Source: Brevibacillus reuszeri
GTDB lineage: Bacteria; Bacillota; Bacilli; Brevibacillales; Brevibacillaceae
Assembly (NCBI RefSeq): GCF_001187725.1
Contig: NZ_LGIQ01000009.1
Location: 1,673,493-1,737,492, forward strand
Reading direction: 5' to 3'
Length of the DNA: 64,000 nt
Position 1 is the stretch's first letter. Each line of letters opens with the position of its first letter. Positions 1 to 8,247 of the stretch are shown piece by piece. Both the position numbers and the translations under genes were made by a program. The notes under the pieces were generated by a model, which had not been told where the DNA came from, made no database searches, and worked only from the letters and a program-made list of their open reading frames with translations.

Positions 1-224
1 AGGTGCTGCCTCATTTTTACTCCCTGATTTTGTTCCGTATCGAGATCAATGTACGTTCCGCCTCCATTTTGGGTATGATCGGAGCGGGCGGGATCGGTAC
101 GCCGCTTATTTTTGCGCTGGAAGCACGTTCGTGGGACCGGGTCGGAATCATTCTGCTTGGCATCATTGTTACAGTGACCCTGATTGACATACTCTCTGGC
201 TATATTCGTAAAAGAATTGTGTGA
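1..224 (+). CDS. phnE: Phosphonate ABC transporter permease, C-terminal fragment
   Basis: This is the 3' end of a gene that starts before the window; the reading frame is open from base 3. The visible 73 residues contain the conserved permease segment reading ILGMIGAGGIGTPL, then one more hydrophobic helix and a basic tail (YIRKRIV). That pattern is typical of the inner-membrane subunit of PhnCDE-type phosphonate/phosphite importers. The gene ends at a hairpin shared with the opposing phnD. Identification as PhnE rests on the loop motif and the neighbouring PhnD; the rest of the protein cannot be checked here. Confidence 0.8.
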   Translation, partial: VLPHFYSLILFRIEINVRSASILGMIGAGGIGTPLIFALEARSWDRVGIILLGIIVTVTLIDILSGYIRKRIV

Positions 225-251
225 GCTTACAAAACGAAGTTGATTCCAAAC

Positions 252-289
252 AAAAGACCGTCGCTGCCAAAAGGCGCTGACGGTCTTTT
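252..289. terminator. Bidirectional terminator between phnE and phnD
   Basis: An 11-bp perfect stem AAAAGACCGTC / GACGGTCTTTT (252-262 and 279-289) has a 16-nt loop and A/T runs at both feet. It sits between two convergent genes, so it can end transcripts from both sides. Confidence 0.8.
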
Positions 290-295
290 ACGTTG

Positions 296-1225
296 TTATT
301 TAATTTCTTGTCCGACTGCTTTTGCATAGTCACGTACTGGCGCGAAGTTTTCGTCTTTTCCTACTACATAGCCTTTATGCGTATAGATTTCGTCGATAAC
401 TTTTCCGCCTTCTGGGTCTTTTGCGATATCGATGAATGCATCTTGAATTTTCTTTCTCCACTCTGGAGACATGTCAGGACGTACAGCCACCGTGTCGTTT
501 GGAATTGGCGCGGTGTAGTGCAGGACGCGAGTTACGTCAAATACGTCTGGCTTGTCTTTTTTCACAGTGTTACGCGCATCCTCAAACACAGCTGCTGCAT
601 CTACTTCACCGTTCAATACAGCGAGAATACCTTTGTCGTGCCCTTTGATGGTGATCGCTTGTACGTCTTTCTCAGGATCTACGCCTGCTTTACTCAGCTC
701 AGCCGCCGGGAATACGAAGCCTGCTGAGGAGGTAACGTCTTGCCAAGCGATTTTCTTGCCTTTCAAGTCAGCCAAGGATTGGATTGGAGAATCTTTTTTA
801 ACGACGATCATGGCACGGTAGAAATCGACCAGATCCTTGGTTGGCTTGCCTGTTCCTTCTTCTACACCAAAACGCTGTGCTTGCAGGAGAAGATCGGCTG
901 CACCCTTCACGTCATGAGCCAGTACGTACGCATTTGGAGGCAAGAAACCGATATCTACTTGCTTGGATGCCATTGCTTCAATGATTGTGCTGTAGCTGGT
1001 AGAAACCGAGACTTTTACAGGAATACCGAGCTTGTCTCCCAGCAGTTTCTCCAAAGGTTTCGCTTTTGCTTCCAGTGTCTCCGCGTTTTGGGACGGCACG
1101 AATTGGACCTTCAATTCAGTAGGTACATAGCTTGTTCCGGATGCAGTGCTAGAGCTTGTCCCACATCCAGCCAAGCCTGCGGCCATAACAAGTGCCATAC
1201 CCATTGTTGCTACCTTTTTAAACAT
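296..1225 (-). CDS. phnD: Phosphonate/phosphite ABC transporter substrate-binding lipoprotein
   Basis: The 309-residue protein starts with a lipoprotein signal (lipobox LAGCG, Cys about residue 21). A PhnD-type periplasmic-binding fold follows, with the family segments VQFVPSQNAETLEAKAKPLE, VDIGFLPPNAYVLA and SSAGFVFPAAEL. It should bind phosphonate or phosphite outside the membrane and deliver it to PhnE. The start has a GGAGGG site 9 bases upstream. Upstream lies a TTGACA-like -35 (1292-1297) and a 7-bp inverted repeat (ATGATTC/GAATCAT, 1245-1271) that could be an operator. The gene points toward phnE instead of standing in line with it, so it is transcribed separately. Confidence 0.88.
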   Translation of the reverse strand: MFKKVATMGMALVMAAGLAGCGTSSSTASGTSYVPTELKVQFVPSQNAETLEAKAKPLEKLLGDKLGIPVKVSVSTSYSTIIEAMASKQVDIGFLPPNAYVLAHDVKGAADLLLQAQRFGVEEGTGKPTKDLVDFYRAMIVVKKDSPIQSLADLKGKKIAWQDVTSSAGFVFPAAELSKAGVDPEKDVQAITIKGHDKGILAVLNGEVDAAAVFEDARNTVKKDKPDVFDVTRVLHYTAPIPNDTVAVRPDMSPEWRKKIQDAFIDIAKDPEGGKVIDEIYTHKGYVVGKDENFAPVRDYAKAVGQEIK

Positions 1226-1397
1226 AGTCTTCTTCCCTCCGAAGATGATTCGTTTGAAATAGATGAATCATGTAAAAATATAACAAACCATTGTCAAGCT
1301 ACTGTTAATATCGTGTGAATATTGTTCGCTTGGAGTATGAATTCGCTATGATAGAGATGACTCTTTGAAACAATCCGATGAGGTAGGAGTGAATCGT

Positions 1398-3026
1398 ATG
1401 GGAACGGCTTTTGCCAAGCGTACGTTGACGATCTTGCAAACAAGTGATTTACATGGGAGTATTTATCCTATTTCATACGCAACAAACGAGCCAAAAGATG
1501 TGGGGTTTGCCAAGATAGCTACATTGATCAAAGCGCAGCGTGAGGAGGCAGATCAGCTGCTGGTTATCGATAACGGGGATTTGATTCAGGGAACGCCACT
1601 GGCCTACCATCATGCACGCTTGCATCCTACGGATTTTAATCCCATGATTCTATGTTTAAATGAGCTTGCCTACGATGCTGCTATCATCGGCAATCACGAA
1701 TTTAATTACGGTCTTCCTTTTTTGTATAAAGCGATCGGAGAAAGTCGTTTTCCGTGGCTCTGCGCGAATTTGACCAATGAGGATGGGGAACCGTTTTTCG
1801 GACAGCCGTACCTGGTGAAAACATATGAGAGTGGGCTTACAGTAGGCGTGCTTGGCTTGACAACACCCTACATCCCGAATTGGGAGCAGCCAGAAAATAT
1901 CGCGGGCATCCGGTTCCTCGATCCGGTTGAGACGGCTCGCAAGTGGGTTCGCATTTTACGAGAGGAAGAGAAGGTAGATCTCGTCATCGTCTCCTATCAC
2001 GGAGGGCTGGAAAGAGACCCGGAAACAGGGAAGGCGACCGAAGCATTGACGAAAGAGAATCAAGGCTATGAGCTATGCAGCGAGGTGCCAGGCATCGATG
2101 TGCTCTTAACCGGTCACCAGCATCGGATGCTCGTATCGACGATAAACGGAGTTTGTGTCGTGCAGCCAGGAAATGAAGGCAGGGCGCTTGGAAAAGTAGA
2201 GCTCTCGCTACAGCAGTGTGCTACAGGCTGGGAGGTTTTAGCATGCGAGGCGCAATTGCTTTCTGTGGAGGGAGTAGAAGCAGACACGTCTATTTTGGAA
2301 ATGGCCTCACCATATGAAGAGCGTACGCAGGGCTGGCTCGATCAGCCAATCGGCAGGTTCTCAGGGGATATGCGAATCACTGAACCGATGGCCGTACGAT
2401 TAAAAGACCATGCCTTTATAGAATTTATCAATCGTGTACAAATGGACATCTCCGGTGCTCCTATATCAAGCACGGCGCTGTTTGACAATACGTCTGCCGG
2501 ATTTCTAGAAGACGTGACCATGCGCGACATTGTGAGCAACTATATGTATCCGAATACACTTGTCGTGATACGGGTAAAGGGAAAAGACATTCGGGCTGCG
2601 CTGGAGCAGGGAGCAGAATACTTCGCTCTGGACGAGACAGGTGAGATCGTTGTCAGTCCTGCATTTCTTTTGCCGAAGCCGCAGCACTACAACTATGACA
2701 TGTGGGAAGGCATCGAGTATCAGATCAATGTGGCCAAGCCGATTGGAGCGCGCGTGGTGACATTGACGCAAAACGGAGTGCCTTTGGATATGGAAGCGGA
2801 GTACGACGTGGTGATGAACAACTACCGTGCAGGTGGCGGAGGCAATTACACCATGTTTCAAAATAAACCCGTGGTCAAGGAAATCGCTATAGACGTATCA
2901 GAGCTGCTCGCTACCTATATTTTGGAGAAAAAGGTGGTAGAGGCTACGGTGAATGGAAACTGGGAGGTAGTAAAGGGACAAGGGGCCGTTAAACGCGGTC
3001 GCTCCTCCTTGGGTAAGCCTCGATAG
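1398..3026 (+). CDS. Bifunctional metallophosphatase / 5'-nucleotidase-type phosphoesterase
   Basis: The protein has two domains. The N-terminal calcineurin-like metallophosphatase (about residues 10-280) shows the metal motifs TSDLHG, DNGDLIQG, GNHEFN and LTGHQHR. The C-terminal 5'-nucleotidase domain contains the FDNTSAGF and NNYRAGGGGNY segments. This is the UshA/YfkN/CpdB class, which hydrolyses nucleotides or cyclic nucleotides. No signal peptide is seen with this start, so the location may be cytoplasmic. I chose ATG 1398 because AGGTAGGAG lies 8 bases upstream; a TTG at 1365 in frame has no such site. The last codons and the stop lie inside a dispersed repeat (2990-3048), so the C-terminal tail is repeat-derived. 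Confidence 0.85.
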   Translation: MGTAFAKRTLTILQTSDLHGSIYPISYATNEPKDVGFAKIATLIKAQREEADQLLVIDNGDLIQGTPLAYHHARLHPTDFNPMILCLNELAYDAAIIGNHEFNYGLPFLYKAIGESRFPWLCANLTNEDGEPFFGQPYLVKTYESGLTVGVLGLTTPYIPNWEQPENIAGIRFLDPVETARKWVRILREEEKVDLVIVSYHGGLERDPETGKATEALTKENQGYELCSEVPGIDVLLTGHQHRMLVSTINGVCVVQPGNEGRALGKVELSLQQCATGWEVLACEAQLLSVEGVEADTSILEMASPYEERTQGWLDQPIGRFSGDMRITEPMAVRLKDHAFIEFINRVQMDISGAPISSTALFDNTSAGFLEDVTMRDIVSNYMYPNTLVVIRVKGKDIRAALEQGAEYFALDETGEIVVSPAFLLPKPQHYNYDMWEGIEYQINVAKPIGARVVTLTQNGVPLDMEAEYDVVMNNYRAGGGGNYTMFQNKPVVKEIAIDVSELLATYILEKKVVEATVNGNWEVVKGQGAVKRGRSSLGKPR

Positions 3027-3048
3027 AGGTTTTTCTTACCCTGCATGA
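2990..3048 (+). repeat. Dispersed ~59-bp repeat, copy A
   Basis: This segment shares TAAACGCGGTCGCTCCTC, then TCGATAGAGGTTTT, then TGCATGA in the same order and spacing with 15157-15214, with about 80% identity by eye and one single-base gap. It begins inside the metallophosphatase gene, carries its stop codon, and runs into the intergenic space. No transposase or ORF is attached. Confidence 0.75.
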
Positions 3049-3449
3049 TGTAGCAGATCAGCTCCAAACGGATGATCAATAACATAGAGCCAGCTGCCAT
3101 CAAGCTGTTTTCTGACGATCTCGGACGTATGTCCCACCAATTGTGTTGTGCTGCCGTCAGGAGCTGTCGTATCAATCACAAAATGAGCACGCAATAAGGC
3201 AAGATCACCCTGCAACACACAATAAACGTTTGTCGAAATCATGGTGCCTTTGATTTGCAGTAATTGTTCAAGCGCTTTGCGGATGGCTTCTGTTCCACGC
3301 ATTTCGTTGCCAGCGTGATCCATGAGAACCGCGTCTGGTTCATAGAGAGCCAGGAGGTTGGCGATTTGCCCGGAATTGAATGCTGCTGCGAAGGCTGCAT
3401 TCATGTCTTGCGGATTCAGGACGGGAGTGGCTTGATTGGATCGTGACAT
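3036..3449 (-). CDS. SnoaL/NTF2-like (DUF4440-type) protein
   Basis: This is a small soluble protein of 137 residues with the alpha+beta cone fold of the SnoaL/DUF4440 superfamily. Visible features are NAAFAAAFNSGQIANLLALY, a DAVLMDHAG strand, RGTEAIRKAL and the closing GSWLYVIDHP strand. The fold is used for ligand binding or small isomerase/hydrolase reactions, and the substrate cannot be read from sequence. I start at the ATG at 3449, which has AGAGGG 7 bases upstream; the open frame extends 25 codons further without a ribosome site. It is divergent from the HxlR regulator and shares a 120-bp control region with it, so it is a likely target. Confidence 0.7.
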   Translation of the reverse strand: MSRSNQATPVLNPQDMNAAFAAAFNSGQIANLLALYEPDAVLMDHAGNEMRGTEAIRKALEQLLQIKGTMISTNVYCVLQGDLALLRAHFVIDTTAPDGSTTQLVGHTSEIVRKQLDGSWLYVIDHPFGADLLHHAG

Positions 3450-3530
3450 GCAAATACCCTCTTTTCTGCATAAGAATTGTAGTTCCAGCTTACTCGGAGG
3501 GCGTGTATAGTGGGAAGTACGCACAATGAA

Positions 3531-3543
3531 ATGACCTAGTCAT
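3531..3543. promoter_or_regulatory. 13-bp palindrome, candidate HxlR operator
   Basis: ATGAC-cta-GTCAT is a perfect inverted repeat between the divergent SnoaL-like and HxlR genes, 28 bases before the HxlR start. The location suits autoregulation. No binding data are implied. Confidence 0.4.
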
Positions 3544-3570
3544 AAAAAACTGACCATGATGGAGGAAAAG

Positions 3571-3915
3571 ATGCCGTACCAGGATGGGAAATTCGGTTGT
3601 CCTGTTGATGTTGGTCTGTCGATGATTAGCGGCAAATGGAAGCCGCGGATTATTTATGAGCTGCTTCAGCAAACGAGACGCTTCGGAGAACTGCATCGGT
3701 TGATTCCCGAGGTATCGAGGCATGTTTTAACCACACAGCTTAGGGAGCTGGAGGAGAGTGATATCGTCTCTCGTACGGTATATCCCTCCTCTCCCCCAAA
3801 AGTGGAGTATGCGCTAACTGAGTTTGGCAAAAGGATTGCTCCGATTTTAGAGCAAATGATTGAACTGGGTGAGCATTATATCGCGAAACAAAATCAAGGG
3901 GAAAGAAACGAATAG
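3571..3915 (+). CDS. HxlR-family transcriptional regulator
   Basis: The 114-residue protein is a single winged helix of the HxlR type: GCPVDVGLSMISGKWKPRII, then RRFGELHRLIPEVSRHVLT and a C-terminal dimerisation helix. Its one Cys near the N terminus (FGCPVD) matches the redox-reactive Cys of YodB/HxlR-type sensors. ATG 3571 is preceded by GGAGG at 3561-3565; an upstream in-frame ATG at 3556 lies before this site. It likely controls itself and the divergent SnoaL-like gene through the 3531-3543 palindrome. Confidence 0.85.
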   Translation: MPYQDGKFGCPVDVGLSMISGKWKPRIIYELLQQTRRFGELHRLIPEVSRHVLTTQLRELEESDIVSRTVYPSSPPKVEYALTEFGKRIAPILEQMIELGEHYIAKQNQGERNE

Positions 3916-3934
3916 AAAGTAAACGGACTCTCTC

Positions 3935-5191
3935 CTATGCTTTGGCTTCTACTCCGATTGTACGTGTAGGCTTGCCCATGATGACAGAGTCCTTGGGCAG
4001 CAGCAGAGCGAAAAGCCCGAGTAATGGTAAATAAGCGCATACCTGAACCATCGTTTCGATGCCATAGCTATCCATTAGTTGCCCCATGACGACTGAACCG
4101 AGTCCGGCAAGCCCAAACGATAGACCAAAGAACAAACCAGCGACTGTGCCGACGTGTCCCGGTAGCATCTCCTGTGCATAGACGATGATTACCGAAAAGC
4201 CGGACATCAGGATGAGCCCGATTGCTATGCAGACGAGGATGGACCCAATTGGACCTGTATAGGGCAGAAGCAGAGAGAATGGCGCTGTTCCAAGAATCGA
4301 AAACCAAATGATTTTTTGACGACCCAATCGGTCAGCCAGTGGTCCGCCCAAAAAGGTACCGAGCATACCTGCGAATTGCAGGGCAAAGAGGCACATTTGA
4401 GCATTTTCCAGGGGAAGCTGAAATTTGTCCATGTAGTAAAAGGAGTAGTAGCCGGTCATGCTGGCCAAATAAACGAATTTGGAAAATAGCATGAGTACAA
4501 GAATCCCCATGACATACACAATAAAGCCTTTACTGAACCGATTCTCGTGCAGAGCTGTCGTTTGCGCTTGTGGACGAGGTGTATTTTTTGGACGAGCATG
4601 ACGGCGATACCATTGACTAATAAACGATTGCAGAACGATGCCGATGACAGCGAGCAGGATAAACCAGAGAAAGCCTAGCTGTCCCTGTGGACTAATAATG
4701 AACGCGACCATGAGCGGAGCCAGAGCCTGACCTGTGTTTCCGCCAACTTGAAAGACGGACTGGGCGAGGCCTCTGCGGTGCTTCATCGCCATATGGGCGA
4801 CACGTGAAGACTCGGGATGCAGAACGGACGAGCCGACCCCAATCAAGGCTGCTGACAACAAAAGATATAAGAGTGAAGGCGAAAGGGCCAAGCCTAACAT
4901 GCCGAGAAGTGTGAACAGCATGCCCATCGGCAAAAGCAACGGCATCGGACGGCGGTCTGTGTAGTATCCAATGAGTGGCTGCAATATCGACGCGGTAATA
5001 TTCAGCGTAAAGGCGACCCAGCCGATCTCCACAAAGCTGAGCTGCATTTTTTGCTGAAATAGGGGAAAAACGGCCGGCACGACGGACTGCATGGCATCAT
5101 TTAGCAAATGCGCCACACTCACACCGAGCAGGATGACCAACGAAGTATTTTTCGTGGTGTCTGTAGCAGGACTCTGTGACAATCTCTCCAC
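3935..5191 (-). CDS. fsr: MFS efflux transporter, fosmidomycin-resistance (Fsr) type
   Basis: The protein has about 418 residues and 12 predicted membrane helices. It carries Fsr hallmarks: SVAHLLNDAMQSVVPAVFPL near the start, HPESSRVA after helix 4, and QSVFQVGGNTGQALAPL in helix 5. The family is a proton-driven drug or metabolite exporter. The start is uncertain: GTG at 5191 has its purine tract almost adjacent, while the in-frame TTG at 5182 has AAGGAAG 8 bases upstream. It is divergent from the AraC regulator at 5299, the probable controller. The stop lies 20 bases from that of the convergent HxlR gene, with no obvious hairpin between them. Confidence 0.85.
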   Translation of the reverse strand: MERLSQSPATDTTKNTSLVILLGVSVAHLLNDAMQSVVPAVFPLFQQKMQLSFVEIGWVAFTLNITASILQPLIGYYTDRRPMPLLLPMGMLFTLLGMLGLALSPSLLYLLLSAALIGVGSSVLHPESSRVAHMAMKHRRGLAQSVFQVGGNTGQALAPLMVAFIISPQGQLGFLWFILLAVIGIVLQSFISQWYRRHARPKNTPRPQAQTTALHENRFSKGFIVYVMGILVLMLFSKFVYLASMTGYYSFYYMDKFQLPLENAQMCLFALQFAGMLGTFLGGPLADRLGRQKIIWFSILGTAPFSLLLPYTGPIGSILVCIAIGLILMSGFSVIIVYAQEMLPGHVGTVAGLFFGLSFGLAGLGSVVMGQLMDSYGIETMVQVCAYLPLLGLFALLLPKDSVIMGKPTRTIGVEAKA

Positions 5192-5277
5192 TTCCTTCTC
5201 TATCTATTTTTCATTCATGCTAAAGGAAGGGGCATAGAGAAGTCGTCTTAAAATGTGCGTAGATGCTGAGCAATTTT

Positions 5278-5286
5278 TGCTATAAT
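5278..5286 (+). promoter_or_regulatory. Extended -10 promoter element for the AraC gene
   Basis: TGC-TATAAT is a perfect extended -10 with no good -35. It lies only 12 bases before the ATG at 5299. If used, the mRNA leader would be about 6 nt, almost leaderless, or translation would begin at the in-frame ATG codons at 5305 or 5311. Confidence 0.45.
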
Positions 5287-5298
5287 GGGGCTGGGTGA

Positions 5299-6102
5299 AT
5301 GCCGATGTACATGAAAATAATCCTGCCACAACTGGAATTGCACAAAATCGAGAGTACGTTTGAAAATACGCCCCATGTACATGACGATCAGTTTCAGGTA
5401 ACCATTCCTGTTCAAGGGACGTGTTTTTTTACCCATGAAAGCAAAGCAGTGAAGCTCCCGGCAGGCGAGGGCTTGATTCTGCATCCGCGAGACAGGCATT
5501 CCTTTCATATCGGTCCTGATGCAGGTGTGATTATCATTCGTGTGAAGGATGGCTGCATGTATGATCAGGAGCGCGAAAAGGGATTCGACCCGGCACTTCG
5601 GCAGCAATTCGATCCGGTAGCATGGACCATGCTTTTTCGCCACTGGATCACAGGTATGCTTGCCCTGGACCATTCGGAAAAGCTGGCGGAAGAAGAATTA
5701 GAGCTGCAGGTTCTTGCTCATTTACAACGACTGCTGTCAGGGAGTGGAGCAAGCGAAATTGCTCCGCGGCTAAAGACTGGCACAGATACTCATTTGTCAC
5801 GCGTTTTGGAGTATATCCATGCTCACTTTACAGAGGAGCTAAGCGTCGATTTGTTGGCTGCTCTGGCTCGACAAAGCAGGTTTCACTTTATTCGTTCCTT
5901 CAAGTCTGCCACAGGACAAACCCCTTACCAGTATGTGCTTCAGCTACGGATCGGAAAGGCGAAGGAGCTGCTACAGCGCTCTTCCGCAACGGTAACAGAT
6001 ATCAGCTTCGCGCTAGGGTTTTCCAGTCCGAGTCAATTTTTTCGAATATTCGCGAAGCAGGTCGGGGCAACACCCGAGCAGTATCGAAGCGGGACGCGAT
6101 AA
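5299..6102 (+). CDS. AraC-family transcriptional regulator
   Basis: The 267-residue protein has an N-terminal cupin-like sensing half (residues 1-150, with HDDQFQVTIPVQG and HPRDRHSFHIG) and a C-terminal double helix-turn-helix AraC domain (about 165-265, with GFSSPSQFFRIFAKQVGATP). The domain order is that of ligand-responsive AraC activators. It is divergent from the fsr-like exporter and is the best candidate for its regulator. The start is complicated by the very close -10 box. Confidence 0.88.
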   Translation: MPMYMKIILPQLELHKIESTFENTPHVHDDQFQVTIPVQGTCFFTHESKAVKLPAGEGLILHPRDRHSFHIGPDAGVIIIRVKDGCMYDQEREKGFDPALRQQFDPVAWTMLFRHWITGMLALDHSEKLAEEELELQVLAHLQRLLSGSGASEIAPRLKTGTDTHLSRVLEYIHAHFTEELSVDLLAALARQSRFHFIRSFKSATGQTPYQYVLQLRIGKAKELLQRSSATVTDISFALGFSSPSQFFRIFAKQVGATPEQYRSGTR

Positions 6103-6114
6103 TTTTGCAAATGA

Positions 6115-6141
6115 AAAGGACACCAGTTTATGGTGTCCTTT
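6115..6141. terminator. Hairpin shared by araC-type gene and MFS gene
   Basis: AAAGGACACCA-gttta-TGGTGTCCTTT is a perfect 11-bp stem with a T-rich foot. The stop codon of the minus-strand MFS gene (6128-6130) lies in its loop, so one arm is inside that gene. Confidence 0.85.
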
Positions 6142-7516
6142 CTTCTGTTTTCAGCAGTGACTGTGAAGGGAGTCTCGTGGCTGCTGCCAGACCGAGAAGT
6201 ACGGTTAAAACCTGAAGCAGCAAAGCAATCGTAATGCTGAACGACTGCGAAAAGCCGAGGGTAGTCATGACTGTGATAATCGCACCGCCAAGTCCAATGC
6301 CAATCGCTGGGGTGAAGGTATCTGCAACCGAAATTTCTGCCGAAACCTTCCCTTCCTCACCCGGCTTGGCAAGGGAAAATGCAATGGCGCCACTTGTCGG
6401 GTGCGCCAAACCGATCCCGAAGCCCATGATGATCTGACTGATAATGGCAAGTGTCACGCTCATAAGCGTGTTTGGAATGAATGCCAGCGGTGCAGAGAGG
6501 GCAACACCGATCATCATGATGGAAAGACCAGTCACTACGCGCTTTTTTCGACCTGCTCCAAGATCTGCTGTATCCCGCTTTGCCTGGACATTGGCTGCTA
6601 CCGACCAGCTGATTGCTGCGGAGGCGACTGCGAGACCAGCTTTGTCAGCAGACAGCCCTAAAACAGATGTCAGACCAAGAACCAGGTACGTTTGTGTACC
6701 ATAATAGGCGGCAACGAACAGACCACGAGAAGCGATGATTGCGGGCAGGCCTGCACGTGCGACGAGCGTTCCCTGTGGCATCAGCTTATAAAGCGGAAAG
6801 CCCAAGATGAATAAGCCCGCAATAGATAAGAAAATTCCATAGAAAGTAGGGATTTCGCCAAGCCCAAACAGGAAGACGCCTGTTCCCAAAGCCAGAAAAA
6901 AAGGAAGAAATAGATTGCGGCTGCTCCCTGCTCCTCCTGCTGCCTTCATGCCCTTGAATGAAGGCGTGGTTAAAATCGCTGAGAGAATAACGAAAGGGAG
7001 AATCAACCAGAAAACATAACGCCAAGACAATTGTTCGGCAATTAAACCAGCAATATAAGGTCCGAAAAGTCCTGGAAGAATATAAGCACTGGAAAAGACG
7101 GCAAGGATTTGTGGACGTAGGGAATCGGGGTAACGCAGGGTAATGATCGTATACACACAATTGATCAAAGCCCCAGCACCGAATCCTTGCAAAATGCGCC
7201 CAATGAGCAAAATAGGCATGTTAGGTGCGATAGCGGCGACCACAATCCCGACGGCAAAAAGCAGAATCATCGTAATAAAAGGCTGAGCTGGCCCTTTTTT
7301 ATCGACCAGTTGTCCTGTGATGACAGTACCAATAAGCTGGGCTAACAAATAGGCACTAAAGATCCAGCCATAAAGATTCGCTCCCTGTAATTCTTTAGAG
7401 AGGCCGGGGGCGATGGTGGTAACGGCCAATCCTTCGAAAGCAGTGGCAGTTACGACCAGAACGATCCCGATTGTCAAAGCGCGAAAATTGGCGCCCCAAA
7501 TCGATTCCTTGTTCAT
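6128..7516 (-). CDS. MFS multidrug transporter (EmrB/DHA-like)
   Basis: The protein has 462 residues with about 14 hydrophobic segments. It shows the drug:H+ antiporter features VTATAFEGLAVTTIAPGLSK in helix 1, GQLVDKKGPAQPF in the loop 2-3 motif A position, and LLIGRILQGFGAGALINCVY. The ATG at 7516 has AAGGAG 8 bases upstream; the frame is open 29 codons further but that stretch overlaps the operators. It lies downstream of a MarR gene on the same strand, with two perfect GTTGCTATAGCAAC palindromes in the gap, so it is very probably repressed by MarR and induced by a toxic ligand. Confidence 0.87.
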   Translation of the reverse strand: MNKESIWGANFRALTIGIVLVVTATAFEGLAVTTIAPGLSKELQGANLYGWIFSAYLLAQLIGTVITGQLVDKKGPAQPFITMILLFAVGIVVAAIAPNMPILLIGRILQGFGAGALINCVYTIITLRYPDSLRPQILAVFSSAYILPGLFGPYIAGLIAEQLSWRYVFWLILPFVILSAILTTPSFKGMKAAGGAGSSRNLFLPFFLALGTGVFLFGLGEIPTFYGIFLSIAGLFILGFPLYKLMPQGTLVARAGLPAIIASRGLFVAAYYGTQTYLVLGLTSVLGLSADKAGLAVASAAISWSVAANVQAKRDTADLGAGRKKRVVTGLSIMMIGVALSAPLAFIPNTLMSVTLAIISQIIMGFGIGLAHPTSGAIAFSLAKPGEEGKVSAEISVADTFTPAIGIGLGGAIITVMTTLGFSQSFSITIALLLQVLTVLLGLAAATRLPSQSLLKTEERTP

Positions 7517-7554
7517 CAATAACACTCCTTTGCGAAAAAAGTTGTACTTTATAC

Positions 7555-7570
7555 AGTTGCTATAGCAACT
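7555..7570. promoter_or_regulatory. MarR operator O1
   Basis: AGTTGCTATAGCAACT is a perfect 16-bp palindrome, 39 bases upstream of the MFS start. A partial half copy (TAGTTGCTA) occurs at 7588-7596. Confidence 0.75.
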
Positions 7571-7604
7571 AATAAGGCAAAAAAATATAGTTGCTAAATA
7601 CACT

Positions 7605-7618
7605 GTTGCTATAGCAAC
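7605..7618. promoter_or_regulatory. MarR operator O2
   Basis: GTTGCTATAGCAAC is a perfect 14-bp palindrome identical to the core of O1. It lies between the marR stop and the MFS start. Confidence 0.75.
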
Positions 7619-7658
7619 TAATTATACAGAAAAAATGCTCCCGCACAATGGTTTCATT

Positions 7659-8084
7659 TTATAAATTTTTGACGTTCTCATAAATGATATTCAATGTTTT
7701 TCGAAACTGGATGACTTCTTCTTCTGTCAGACCAGCAATCGTCTTCTGGTAGGCTTCAATGGATGGAGGAAGGAGTTCATCTTTTAAAAGGCGTCCTTTT
7801 TCCGTCAAATAAACATGCAAAGAACGACGATCATTTGGGTCCGTCACGCGATGGATAAGCCCTCTTTCTTCCATGGTGAAAAGCATACGCGCGATATTTG
7901 TTTTATCTTTGTAGGTACGCTCTGCTAGCTCATTTTGCGACAGCCCCTCTTCCTCCCACAAGACGACGAGAACCATCCATTGATCAATGGTGATATTGTA
8001 GGGCTTTACTACTTTTTGATAATAGTTGTTCAGCTTTAAATCGGTTCGTTTCACAATCACGCCAATATACTCGTTTAATTTCAT
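7659..8084 (-). CDS. MarR-family transcriptional regulator
   Basis: The 141-residue winged-helix repressor carries the MarR core LSQNELAERTYKDKTNIARML and the wing DPNDRRSLHVYLTEKGR. The ATG at 8084 has AGAGAGGT 6 bases upstream; 17 further open codons lack a ribosome site. GTTG-N6-CAAC sites lie both before this gene (8123-8136) and between it and the MFS pump, pointing to autorepression and repression of the pump. Confidence 0.88.
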   Translation of the reverse strand: MKLNEYIGVIVKRTDLKLNNYYQKVVKPYNITIDQWMVLVVLWEEEGLSQNELAERTYKDKTNIARMLFTMEERGLIHRVTDPNDRRSLHVYLTEKGRLLKDELLPPSIEAYQKTIAGLTEEEVIQFRKTLNIIYENVKNL

Positions 8085-8122
8085 GAAATGACCTCTCTTG
8101 TTTAAAGTCGATTCCTGCAACT

Positions 8123-8136
8123 GTTGATAAGACAAC
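8123..8136. promoter_or_regulatory. MarR operator O3 (autoregulatory)
   Basis: GTTG-ATAAGA-CAAC has the same GTTG-N6-CAAC arms as O1 and O2. It is placed 38 bases before the marR start codon. Confidence 0.6.
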
Positions 8137-8247
8137 TATAAGGAACGTCCATTTCCGTGTCAATTTGTTCGAAACGACGGTCAAGAATGAAACAAGCAAA
8201 ATTGTCCAAAATAACAACGGGATCTAATATGAAAGGAGAAGGATACA

